Positions 34,178 through 43,943 of a stretch of 64,000 bases of DNA are shown piece by piece. The notes under the pieces were generated by a model, which was not told where the DNA came from, did not search any database, and saw nothing but the letters and a program-made list of their open reading frames with translations. Each line of letters opens with the position of its first letter. Position 1 is the first letter of the stretch. The stretch is from positions 62,001 to 126,000 of the forward strand of contig JAIXMR010000014.1 in assembly GCA_025677835.1 (NCBI GenBank), given 5' to 3'. Both the position numbers and the translations under genes were made by a program. Origin of the DNA: Sporodiniella umbellata (lineage: Eukaryota > Mucoromycota > Mucoromycetes > Mucorales > Rhizopodaceae).

Positions 34178-34936
34178 ATGACTCTGCCTACTGTCTATTC
34201 TTTTGCCGATGTTGACGCTCTTTCAGGAGGCCTTAACGGCTTCTTGGAGAAACTGTCTCGAGAAAGCATTGAACGCCACGGCGTCTTTTCTGTCGCTATT
34301 TCCGGAGGTTCTTTGCCCAAGATTGTGTCCAAGCAATTAGCTCATAATCCCAACGTCGATTTCAGCCACTGGCATCTCTTCTGGGCCGATGAACGTTGCG
34401 TGGCTCATGACGATGCCGACTCGAACTTTTTAGAGGTCAAAAAGTCTCTTTTGGATCATATTCCCAGTCTTCCTCAAGAAAACATCTATGCTATTCACGA
34501 GGGCTATGCCAAAGCACAAGAGGTTGAAAAGGCTGCTGTGGATTATGAAGAAAAACTCAAGAGGTTCTTCAAAGGGTTACCCAAGTTTGATGTGATCTTG
34601 CTTGGTATGGGACCCGATGGTCACTGTTGCTCCCTCTTTCCTGGTCACCCTCTTTTGGATGAACAGACGCGTTGGGTCGCGCCTATCTCGGATTCACCCA
34701 AACCTCCACCCAAGCGTATCACACTGACTTACCCCGTAGTGAATAACGCTCAATGCGTCGTCTTTGTAACCGCCGGTGAAGGAAAAAAGGAAATGGTGCA
34801 ACAAATCATTGAAGAACCTCAACACAGTTATCCTTGTCAACGAGTTCAACCCAAGCATGGAAAGCTCTATTGGTTCATTGATGACGCCGCCGCGTCTAAA
34901 CTCAAAAAAGAGTCTCGATCCGACTACAAATTGTAA
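34178..34936 (+). CDS. 6-phosphogluconolactonase
   Basis: Single exon, 252 aa. The ATG at 34178 is chosen because the upstream part of the open frame is poly(A)/poly(T) leader. Family blocks include FSVAISGGSLPKIV, WHLFWADERCVAHDDADSNF and VILLGMGPDGHCCSLFPGHP, all typical of the SOL/PGL (NagB-like) fold, and the length matches the family. It hydrolyses 6-phosphogluconolactone to 6-phosphogluconate in the oxidative pentose-phosphate pathway, supporting NADPH production in the cytosol. No targeting signal is seen. A CRE-like site lies in its promoter. Assignment is secure. Confidence 0.95.
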   Translation: MTLPTVYSFADVDALSGGLNGFLEKLSRESIERHGVFSVAISGGSLPKIVSKQLAHNPNVDFSHWHLFWADERCVAHDDADSNFLEVKKSLLDHIPSLPQENIYAIHEGYAKAQEVEKAAVDYEEKLKRFFKGLPKFDVILLGMGPDGHCCSLFPGHPLLDEQTRWVAPISDSPKPPPKRITLTYPVVNNAQCVVFVTAGEGKKEMVQQIIEEPQHSYPCQRVQPKHGKLYWFIDDAAASKLKKESRSDYKL

Positions 34937-35323
34937 AATGTCTGTAAAAATCTTTCCCCCTCACCTCCCCCTTCAAGAACGATGTATATGAAAATAAACA
35001 TTTTTATTTTTTATGTTTTTTTTTTTTTTTCTAATGGGTAGTGAACCAAGAATGTTTAATCAAAGTCTTTTTCCAGAGCAAAAGTCCGATAGAATAAAAA
35101 ACAGTAAAAGGGAGGGGTAGATCCAGGGGAATGAAGTAAGGATGAAAGGAATCCATTTTTGGTAAATGAAATTCTCGTTCTCTTCACAAATTAAACTTGG
35201 AGCATCGTTCCAGGCTTTTTAAAAAGTCTTTAGATATAAAAGAAAAGCAAATTTCACTGCTGTTTTTTTTTTTTTTATTATTATTATTTTCATTATCAAA
35301 ACAAAAACAAAACTCATCTTATC
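34937..35323. other. Spacer upstream of secreted-protein gene
   Basis: AT-rich spacer with T runs at 35018-35030 and 35263-35276. No coding sequence. It includes the likely TATA box of the downstream gene. Confidence 0.5.
35235..35242 (+). promoter_or_regulatory. Possible TATA box (TATAAAAG)
   Basis: Consensus TATAAAAG 89 bp before the ATG of the secreted repeat protein. Position and sequence fit an RNA polymerase II core promoter; not verified. Confidence 0.4.
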
Positions 35324-36298
35324 ATGGCTCGTCTCTTTCAAATCTGTGTTGCCTTGCTCGTCGTTTTCTCCATTGCTTCTGCCGCTCCTTGTGTAGATAT
35401 CGAAACAGCAATGAACCCTCCCTCGACGGATATGTCTAAGCCTGCCGTCGAAAACCTTGAAAACTTTCCCCAAATCACGGAAGATAAAATGGCATGCTCT
35501 GGACTTTCCTGCAACGGTAGGGAAAACATTGACATGCCTATGAAAGAGATGGCTGAAAATGACATAGCCAACAATGATATGCCTATGAAAGAGATGGAAA
35601 ACAAAGACATAGCCAACAATGATATGCCCAAGGAGGAGATGGAAAACAATGACATGCCCCAGAAGGAGATGGCTGAGGAGGAGATGGAAAACAATGACAT
35701 GCCCCAGAAGGAGATGGCTGAGGATAACATGGATGCTGAAAAGATGGTAGAAGACAGCTCTAATAGCAATATCCAGATAAACGGTGAATTTACTTGTAAG
35801 GGTGCTGCCTGTGCTAATATCAAGGGTAACTCGAACGTAAACGTCAAAGTAGACACCGATAAAGAAGAAGGCTGTGCTGAAGGCGAAGCTGAGGATATCA
35901 AGGTAGCCGGGGATGAGAGCCAGAAAGATAATGACAAGGAAGTCAAGGAAAACCCTGAGGAAGCCAAGGAAACCCCTAAAGAAACCAAGGAAACTCCTGA
36001 GGAAGCCAAGGACGAAACCAAAGAGGTCCCCGAGAAAACTAAAGACGAACCTAAGGCTGACAAAAAGAACGAATCGACTGTAAACAAAACGCAAAAGGGT
36101 CTTGTTAACATTGACTCTGATGACAATGCCACTGTTATCGAAAAAATTCTTGGCGATAAGGCTGAAGACTGCGAAGAGTCTACCCAAGAAAACAAGAGTT
36201 CAAAAACTACTACTGTCAACCAAGTTCAGGATGGCCTTGTCAACGTCTCTGGCGATACCCTTGGCGGTTTAACCAAGCCTTTGGGCAACATCCTTTAA
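35324..36298 (+). CDS. Secreted acidic repeat protein of unknown function
   Basis: Single exon, 324 aa. A clear signal peptide is present (MARLFQICVALLVVFSIASA, cleavage probably after Ala-Ala). The mature part is extremely hydrophilic. Residues about 70-145 hold roughly five imperfect repeats built on DMP(M/Q)KEM..(N)N (for example DMPMKEMAENDIANN). Residues about 205-250 are a Glu/Lys/Pro/Thr tract (PEEAKETPKETKETPEEAKD). The C-terminal third has two copies of a T(V)N..Q.GLVN motif. Small Cys clusters (ACSGLSC, CKGAAC) separate the blocks, and N-glycosylation sequons occur. There is no transmembrane tail or GPI signal. It could be a cell-wall-associated or extracellular protein; an effector role would be speculation. 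I do not recognise a family. Confidence 0.85.
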   Translation: MARLFQICVALLVVFSIASAAPCVDIETAMNPPSTDMSKPAVENLENFPQITEDKMACSGLSCNGRENIDMPMKEMAENDIANNDMPMKEMENKDIANNDMPKEEMENNDMPQKEMAEEEMENNDMPQKEMAEDNMDAEKMVEDSSNSNIQINGEFTCKGAACANIKGNSNVNVKVDTDKEEGCAEGEAEDIKVAGDESQKDNDKEVKENPEEAKETPKETKETPEEAKDETKEVPEKTKDEPKADKKNESTVNKTQKGLVNIDSDDNATVIEKILGDKAEDCEESTQENKSSKTTTVNQVQDGLVNVSGDTLGGLTKPLGNIL

Positions 36299-36907
36299 AG
36301 AGCATCTTCAATCTTATCTAAGCATTTGTTCCCAACATACTCCATATACGTTATTTTATTTTAGCATACTCATTTTAATCATAAAAAATAAAATAATACT
36401 TTAAAAGAATATAAACATCCAGCTTTACACTAAAATCCATCACTACAGTCTGCCTATAAAAAGGCCAAACACGAAACAGCGCGAGGAGATAAATACTTTA
36501 CCAGAAGCTTTGAGCGTGCATACAAGACACTACAACATTGTCGATGCAAGCAGAAAGTGTCCGTCACTAGTGCACAGCACGAAACTTGTTAGATTAAAGA
36601 ACAGAGCATAAAAACAACCGAAACTTTGCAACCTCTCCTCTCTTTTTGTTTGTATATAGAGCTTTATATGTACACATTTTGATTCAGACTAAATATTAGC
36701 AGATTGAAACGAAATGAAGAGAAACAAAACCGCGTATTGACATGGTAATGATCAAATAGAAAGAAGGAACCACATGGTGCCTGATTTTGTATTCCGCTGC
36801 TTGTGTACTTTCATGCTCATCTGTTCATTCTCCAGGTTCTTTTTTTTCTTTTTCCTTTCTTCTTTTTTTTTTTTTTTTTTTCACTTTGATTTTTGTAATC
36901 TTTAATA
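36299..36907. other. Intergenic region, no gene recognised
   Basis: About 600 bp containing the likely 3' end of the secreted-protein gene and the promoter of the next gene, with a T run at about 36866-36881 shortly before its start codon. No open frame of note. Confidence 0.5.
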
Positions 36908-37194
36908 ATGTCTTATCAAATCGTGCTTCGTGAAGGTATTACCGGTGGATTTGTAGGACCGGTGATCAAGTAAGAACTCTTATTTGAAAGAAACAGCACA
37001 CTCTTGATTATTGTATTTACTGTTTACTTCTTTTTGTGTATTTAAAAAAAAAGACAAGCAGTAGAAATTAAAGGAGATCATACGGGAGCCAGTGTAATGC
37101 ATTCTACTTTGAAGCCAGACTCAAAGGCGGACTATAACACTTTGGCTGGTGACGCACCTGCGTAAGCATAGACCTAAACTGCGCTGTTTTATTG

Positions 37195-37226
<32 letters not shown>

Positions 37227-37552
37227 GCAAGGACATAACCCAACTCGTCGAGTTATTGAGAGGCCAACTTTCAGAATTGCCCACTGAAAAACCTATAGGC
37301 AGCCAAGATATTTATGGCCAAGATATCTCCCTCACCTTTCTCTCTGAAGATTTCCAGTGGTCAAATGGTAAGCCTATATATATAGTTGTGTAAACAAAAC
37401 GTGTACGCTGATCTAGCAACATAGGTGGACCTGAAGGGTGTTCTCAAGGAGAGTCTTCCGTACAAGCTACTCAAGAGCAAAAAGACAGGTTCAAAGAACT
37501 CGTTTCTTTGGTCAAAGGCACCGGCCAACAATTTGCTGTTTCTTCTCAATAA
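36908..37552 (+). CDS. Small protein of unknown function
   Basis: Join 36908..36969, 37054..37161, 37228..37367, 37425..37552; four exons, 145 aa, all phases consistent and GT..AG borders. The N-terminus reads MSYQIVLREGITGGFVGPVI, the middle is polar with KPDSKADYNTLAGDAP, and the C-terminal half has LVELLRGQLSELPTE and ERFKELVSLVKGTG-like helices. There is no signal peptide, membrane segment or recognised motif. Regular splicing, absence of internal stops and balanced composition argue strongly for a real gene. Intron 2 ends in a long (TA)n array directly before its acceptor in place of a pyrimidine tract. Function unknown. Confidence 0.8.
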
Positions 37553-38290
37553 ACATACTTTTTTTTAAAAAAAAAAAAAAAAATTGATATAGGCTATTTT
37601 GTAAATGTGCGGGTAGCAACAGACGAGTGTCTATAATATTACATTTGATTGTACTATAGAAAGTAAATCCCCCCTTTTTAGGAATAGACGCAGTGTACTC
37701 TGTAACCAATAAAATTCAAGCAATCTGTACTCTGCAGGCATCTTTCGTCTATTGAAAAGTTATATCTTTTTCACAAGCTGGCTTTTAAAAGCACAACTAT
37801 CTTGCTACACATATGAAGGAAAGAAAGCAGAAAACCTCAACCAAAACACTAGGGAAAAATGAGCTTTCGGCATATATGATGCATTAATTAACAAAAAGGT
37901 GAAAGGCGCTTTGTTTTCGAAGAAGAAGAAGAAAAAAAAAAAGAACGCGCGGCTACCATTCACTAGCCTACGCTATTTCCGCAGTTTAGACTAACCTTTT
38001 TTTTTTTGAAACAGGACAATAGCCTTGAAGGAGAAAGCGTTGCTTTTTATTTGTTCTTTAAGGGAAAAGAAATTTAAACACCTGAGTAAGTATACTTGGT
38101 TTTCTATAAAATAAACCTTAGAATAAGCTGGTGTTTATTATAAAGCGTACTCCCTCTTTTTGTGTCTGTGTAAGCCAATCAGTGCCATTTTTCTTGCCAA
38201 AAGTAGAAAAGGGGCGCGTCTAGTGATCCTTGCTTGATTGCTTATGTGTCGACGTTTTTTTTTTTTGCCATTTATTATGCTTATTTTATA

Positions 38291-38324
<34 letters not shown>

Positions 38325-38345
38325 AAATAGACATAAAAAACAATA
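37553..38345. other. Intergenic region with A31 tract before CCR4
   Basis: AT-rich spacer. An uninterrupted run of 31 A occurs at 38293-38323, 22 bp upstream of the CCR4 start codon. Nothing else is recognised. Confidence 0.6.
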
Positions 38346-40696
38346 ATGTCCTTTGAAAAAGAAAAAGAAAATGGAGCGTTGAATAGTAACAACTATTTCA
38401 ACCACTCGCTTCATCAAATGTTTAATTCGGGCGGTACAGCCCCATTCAATTCATCTCCTAGAACATCACCTTCTGTTGCCAATTACTCCTTGTCAATGTA
38501 CGGCATGCCTACAAGTACTACTGTAAGCACAACTACAAGCTCAACGCCATCGGGTAATGCCAATGCCAGCTCTTTCAACAATCGTTTCTCCCAATCACAG
38601 ACGCTTCTTGGGGGTACAGACGGCACGACCACGCCTCACCTAGCTCGTCAACTCTCGTATGCCCAAATCTCTCGACAGTCGTCATCTCCTCACCATCATG
38701 CTCGTACAGCAGCTGCTATGGCTCGTAGTACACCTGTTTCTTCTGCAGTCACCATCACGGATCCAAACGACCCTACAAAATTTGCTAACGGTCATGGAGC
38801 CTTCAAGGCCAAGAAGACGGTGATCCGAACAGGAGAAGAAAACCAAAGTTGGACTCTGTTGGATATGGGCGGCATGGGTTTAAAAAACATCTCGCCTGCA
38901 GTTTGTAACTACACCTTCCTTACCGCACTTTACATGAATCACAACAATCTGACTTGTCTTATGCCATCCTTGGCTCAACTGACTCAGCTAAGAATTCTGG
39001 ATATCTCAGGCAATAAGCTAACCATGCTTCCACCTGAGCTAGGTATGCTGATTCAATTGCGTGAGCTACTTGCTTTCGATAACAACCTGGTAACTCTTCC
39101 AGCTGAGTTTGGCAACCTTTATCAATTGGAAACCTTGGGTTTGGAAGGAAATCCCATTCAAGCTGATATCAAAAATATGCTGATCAAAGATGGAACGCAA
39201 GCAGTGATTATGTCTCTTAGAGAAAGCGCGCCAGGTAAAGAGGGCATACATATATATATATATATGAAGAACATATTTACTGATAATTCACCATCTCTTT
39301 TATTCTTATTATCACTAGTGGCACTACCACCTGCTCCAAGAGAATGGATTTCGATTGAAAACGACTTAAGTGATGATGAATCAGGTTAGTGGGACGATGA
39401 AGAAGGAGGGAAAACAAGAGAAAGGGTTATGTAATAACTATGTTTATAAAAAACAGAAAAATTTACGGTACTGTGTTACAATATTTTATGCCAAAAATAT
39501 GCAACGAACCAAGCCTATGGTTACACTCCGTCTTGGGCACTCAACTGGGATTATCGTAAAGAGTTGATTCTAACAGAACTTGGGAACTCTAACGCCGACA
39601 TTATCTGTCTCCAGGTAAAACAGAATTAGAAAGAAAAAAAAAAGTAAATCAAAGCATATTTCTTATCCCTGTTTACTTTCCTAGGAAGTTGAAATGGCTT
39701 TGTTCGAAGATCACTTCAAAGAGCATTTTGCCAGTGCTGGTTATGAAAGTGTTTTCTTTCAAAAAACTCGAGCAAAAACAATGAACGAGAAAGAGAAGCG
39801 CGTTGTCGACGGTTGCGCTACATTCTACAGAACTTCTAGGTATGTTTTTTTTTTCTTTAAAAAAAAAAAAGAAAAGATGTGGTAAATTGACCCTTAAACG
39901 GGATAACAGATTTACACTTGTCAAGCAAGAGTTTGTCGAATACAATCAAAAAGCACTTCAACGGCCTGATTTCAAATCTGCTGATATATACAATCGTGTG
40001 ATGAATAAGGATAACATTGCGATTTTCATGTTGTTAGAAGACAAAGTGACGCAACAACGTGTTTTGGTAGCCAATACCCATATCCACTGGGATCCATTGT
40101 TTGCGGATGTAAAGCTAGTTCAGATCGGTGTGATGATGGAGGAGCTTCAAAAGTTCGCTCAAAAACATCTAAATGATGGTCCTATTCATTATGCTTCTCC
40201 TCCCAAGATGCCGACAGTTGTATGTGGGGATTTCAATTCTTCACCAGACTCTGGTGTTTACGAGTTTTTATCCAAGGGAGCTATCGCACAGGATCATGAC
40301 GATTTTGGCGACCACTCTTACGGAACATATACCACGGATGGATTGACACACCCATATACACTTAAAAGCTCATATGGAACTGTTACCGACATGACTTTTA
40401 CAAACTTAACACCCGGATTCAAAGGCGTTTTAGACTATATTTGGTACTCAACAAATACACTGGATGTCAGCTCTGTATTAGGCCCCATAGAGAGCGACTA
40501 TCTTTCAAAGGTTATCGGCTTTCCAAATGCACATTTCCCTTCTGAGTAAGTTTTAAACCACACCTGAACTTCGTTTACTTACTCCTTTCGTAGTCATATC
40601 TCGATTATGTCAGAAATCAAATACAAACACAACAAAAAAGAACAAGTAAAACCGGCTGACTTTAGTTCTACAACAATAAAGAATAATAGACATTAA
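38346..40696 (+). CDS. CCR4: CCR4 poly(A) deadenylase (LRR + EEP nuclease)
   Basis: Join 38346..39234, 39319..39384, 39457..39614, 39685..39839, 39910..40545, 40594..40696; six exons, 668 aa. The N-terminal ~160 residues are Ser/Thr/Asn-rich. Leucine-rich repeats at about 175-285 (LDISGNKLTMLPPELGMLIQ) form the platform that docks on Caf1/Pop2. The exonuclease-endonuclease-phosphatase domain starts at KFTVLCYNILCQKYATNQAY and carries the catalytic signatures IICLQEVEM, NTHIHWDP, VVCGDFNSSPDS and the final SDHISI. CCR4-NOT shortens mRNA poly(A) tails in the cytoplasm. Intron 1 is 84 nt, a multiple of three without a stop, so its retention would insert 28 residues between LRR and nuclease. Identity is secure. 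Confidence 0.95.
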
Positions 40697-41421
40697 AAAA
40701 GCTTAAAAAAACACAAGTGCGTAAAGATCTTGCCTAATAGCTGATAAGGATGATGAATACATCCATTTTTATTAATAATCTAAGATTTCCTTCGATTTGT
40801 CCTACTTTTCTTTTATTATTAGAATCACATTATACAAAATGTATTTTTTCCCCCCGCTCCCTAAGACTCAATGGCCTCCGGATTTTCTTATCTTGTCAAC
40901 ACATGCATAACAATCAAATGCAAACAAAACCAAACGCATCGCGCGATCTGTCCTAATAGGCGTATACATACTTGAAAAAAAAAAAAAAAAAAAGCACGGA
41001 TTGATATGTATGCGTACAGGCCCTACGCTATAGAAGCCAAAAGAAACCCTGAATTGTGAGCACAAACAGGCAATAAATAACAGTACTAATTTCTAAATCA
41101 ACACGGTCGTATCACTCTTCAAATGAAAACGCTCTGTACGGAAAATAAGATTATCCTGACCGAAACGAAGCCTTCCATCAGAATAAGATACGAAAGTTTC
41201 ATGTCATTCTTTGATAAAACATGCGTAGTTTACAAGGAGTTTTATTTCTACAAGAAATCAATCTGTGGCTTGGCTTTCATTTGTACAGAAATCGGAGATC
41301 ATCGTGTGTGAGAGGGAGGTGCAAGGCACACCGGATTTTGTATAATAATTAAAAAAAAAAAAAAAAAAACATAAAAAAAGAAAAAGCTTGTGTTTCTTCT
41401 TTCTTTCAACTCTATTATCCA
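40697..41421. other. Intergenic region CCR4-sugar isomerase
   Basis: AT-rich spacer, with A runs at 40975-40993 and 41350-41370, the latter about 50 bp before the next start codon. No gene is recognised. Confidence 0.5.
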
Positions 41422-42510
41422 ATGCTCTTCACCTCCGACTATATTATCGAAAACACCACACACGTCTTATTAGAGGAAGCAAAGGGGCTCACTCACGCTG
41501 CTACCAGACTACAAACTGATAGCACCACTCGAGAAGAATATCACAAAGCCATCTATATTATGTTTAAAACCCTGGAGGCCGGTGGAAAGATTGTTGTAAC
41601 CGGTGTAGGAAAGTCTGGAAAGATTGGAGAAAAGATAGTAGCTACACTGTTGTCTACAGGTACTTGTGCAGCATTTCTACATCCTGTCGAAGCTGTTCAT
41701 GGCGATCTCGGTGTACTTCAACCCAAAGATGCGGTTTTGGCACTTTCTTTTTCGGGAAATACAGAGGAATTAACCGCATTGATACCCAGCCTGAGACAAA
41801 GAAATATACCTATCATTGGCCTCTGTGGTAAACAGGACAGCAAGCTCGTAAAAGAATGCGCAGCATGGATTGATGGTTATGTTTCTTCTGAAGCAGGCGA
41901 ACCGATTCCAGCGCCGACAAGCTCCACTACTTTGGCTTTGGCTTTGGGAGACGCTATAGCCCTGACACTAGCTAAATTACGTGGGTTCACACCGGATGGG
42001 TTTGCTTTAAATCATCCTGGTGGCTCTCTTGGCCGAAAACTGCTACTTAAAGTTAGTGATGTCTATGTTGACTCTGAATATGTGGCCTATGTTACTCCAG
42101 ATATGACTTTGGATCGAGTAATTATGGAGATGACCAGATGCCCACAAGGCTCTGGTGTAGTTGTACTTGAAGAGGAGGTTCTATCTGATTTAAACACCGG
42201 CTACCCTTCCCCTCCGTTATCTACCGCCTCATCGGTGAGTGAAGAAGGCCAGGCCAGCAATATCATGGGCATTATCACGTACAACGATATACACAAACTA
42301 TTGAAAACCAAAAAATCTCGTGAGGGTATTTTTGAGCTCTGTGCTGCTGATATCATGAAGCCAAACCCTATTGTTTTCAGAGACGACGCTTTAGCTTCTG
42401 AGGCCTACAAGTTCATGATCGAGAACCAACTTACCCTTTTACCCACTGTAAACAAGTTTAACAGCTGGACTGGTCTGCTTTTAGTAAAGGATCTACAAGC
42501 GCTTTTCTAA
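41422..42510 (+). CDS. KpsF/GutQ-like sugar-phosphate isomerase (SIS + two CBS domains)
   Basis: Single exon, 362 aa. The SIS domain spans about 40-190, with VVTGVGKSGKIGEKIVATLL, HPVEAVHGDLGVLQPKDAVL and LSFSGNTEELTALIPSLRQR; NHPGGSLGRKLLLKVSDVYV bridges to two CBS domains (about 210-362). The order and motifs match bacterial arabinose-5-phosphate isomerases (KdsD/KpsF/GutQ), which interconvert ribulose-5-P and arabinose-5-P. CBS1 contains an insertion of about 30 polar residues (LNTGYPSPPLSTASSVSEEG) absent from the bacterial proteins. There is no targeting peptide. In bacteria the product feeds Kdo synthesis, a pathway not known in fungi, so the physiological substrate here is open. The gene is intronless. 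Confidence 0.87.
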   Translation: MLFTSDYIIENTTHVLLEEAKGLTHAATRLQTDSTTREEYHKAIYIMFKTLEAGGKIVVTGVGKSGKIGEKIVATLLSTGTCAAFLHPVEAVHGDLGVLQPKDAVLALSFSGNTEELTALIPSLRQRNIPIIGLCGKQDSKLVKECAAWIDGYVSSEAGEPIPAPTSSTTLALALGDAIALTLAKLRGFTPDGFALNHPGGSLGRKLLLKVSDVYVDSEYVAYVTPDMTLDRVIMEMTRCPQGSGVVVLEEEVLSDLNTGYPSPPLSTASSVSEEGQASNIMGIITYNDIHKLLKTKKSREGIFELCAADIMKPNPIVFRDDALASEAYKFMIENQLTLLPTVNKFNSWTGLLLVKDLQALF

Positions 42511-42880
42511 AGAAGGAACAAGGAATAGAAACTTCTTTTATACACCCATTTATTTATTTGTACATTAATATATACTCGCTAGTTACATTGTCTACCTACA
42601 TTTTCTCACCGTTTTTTTTTTTTTTTTTCATGACCGTCTTTTGTTTCATCTGCCAATCATTGTCCCTTCTATGTGTTACCTTTTAATTGACATGCAAACA
42701 GCAAAGAAAAAGGAGAAAAGTGGAAAAAAAAAATTTTTTTTGTCGCTTGATTTATTGAGTTGCATGTGATTGTAGAGAAGAGGTCAGCCTTGGATTATAC
42801 AGCTCAGCCTGTACTTCATCCCTAAATAGGATAAATACATTCTAGTTGGAAATACTCTTATACTTTTCAGGTGTGGAAAA
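42511..42880. other. Convergent 3' spacer
   Basis: 370 bp between the convergent stops of the sugar isomerase and the WWE-like gene. It contains a T run (42614-42629) and no coding sequence, except that a third exon of the WWE-like gene could extend into it (see that entry). Confidence 0.5.
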
Positions 42881-43266
42881 TTAAAGTCTACGTATTTTCT
42901 CTTGATTTAGTCTTATTATTGTTATTGTTATTGTCTCTTCACCTTTAATGTCTACGTATATACCTTTACAGAAATAAAAGCTGTCAATCATCGGTTTCAT
43001 TATTGAGTCTAATTACCTCCTAATGTGAATGCTTGTTCTATTTTGAGATGATTGCTGTATTGAAACGGTATCCATTGATTGTCTCGAAAGAATAGCCAAG
43101 TCACTTCTTGTGGATAGTCGTTCAGGAGTTCCGATGAGCCTGAATGATCTGAGTTGTCTGTCACTGATCTATCTTTAGGCATGTAATCTTTAAGGTTGGT
43201 ATTGGAAATACTATTGTGCATAACAGGCATTCCGTTAAAGTCATAAATAGGCGGGCATTGATACAT
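42881..43266 (-). CDS. Small WWE-like domain protein
   Basis: Complement join 43017..43266, 42881..42963; 110 aa. An N-terminal Asn/Ser/Asp-rich leader precedes EVTWLFFRDNQWIPFQYSNH and LKIEQAFTLGG. Splicing over a GTAATT..AAAG intron continues it with IYVDIKGEETITITIIRLNQ then EKIRRL. The pattern W..F..NQW.PF......IE.A then Y.VD then IRR is that of a WWE domain, which binds poly-ADP-ribose-type ligands or partner proteins in ubiquitin ligases, PARPs and DDHD lipases. Here it is the whole protein. An alternative last splice (donor GTAGAC at about 42892) would replace the end with a different short tail. Without the intron the open frame stops after 85 residues. Confidence in a real gene is fair; in WWE membership, moderate. 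Confidence 0.6.
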
Positions 43267-43943
43267 GATTATTTTATTATAAGCAGACTACTACTATCAA
43301 AAAAAAAAAAAAAAATAACAAAAGGAAAAAAGAAAACAAAAAAGAAAAAGAGAAAATGGAAGAAAATAGGATTATGTACGACAAACAATTAATGTTTTTT
43401 TTTTCTTTTCTTTTTTTCAAGTACTGTTTCAACTTTTTTATTTTTAAAGTAAAAATACAAAATAAAGAAAAAAAAGACTAGTTTGTCTTCTCGCTGTATT
43501 CTGCACTCTATTTGGCTTTATTGTTGCCCTAGTTACTTTATTATGTTAGACTGTTTCACAAGAATGACGCTATGGGCAGCTGTTCTAACTTTATATCGAT
43601 TTCTGTTGCAAATTGTTTACTTCAGTATATGTTTAATGCTACTCTTTCATTTCTGCTTTTTCTTTTGCCTCTTTCTTTTCTTTTTTTCTTTTTTTTTATA
43701 GCACATGGAAAGAAAATGACCCTCTAGGCAAGTTTTTACCGCCGTCCTTTTTTTTTTTTTTTTTTTTTTCAGTTTCTATTGTCGTTGTTTTGTTTTTGTT
43801 TATTTCTAAGGCACAAGTGCCACTTGCTGATGAACGGTCATGTCAATCAATATCATGTTTTGAAAAATGCTATCCAAGGGGGACTGGAGGGTAATAGTCC
43901 AATAGTTCTTTTTATTTGCCTATTAGTATATGTAAAAAACATC
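43267..43943. other. Spacer between WWE-like gene and VTA1
   Basis: Low-complexity AT-rich DNA, with A and T runs (for example 43299-43315 and 43748-43770). Open frames here are Phe/Leu-rich artefacts. It should contain the WWE-like gene promoter and the VTA1 3' end. Confidence 0.5.

Noticed and set aside
35219..36219. Two long minus-strand open frames (322 and 293 codons) opposite the secreted protein
   Set aside because: They are Ser/Leu/Phe low-complexity translations of the repeats. The plus strand has a signal peptide, a TATA-like box and a sensible start.
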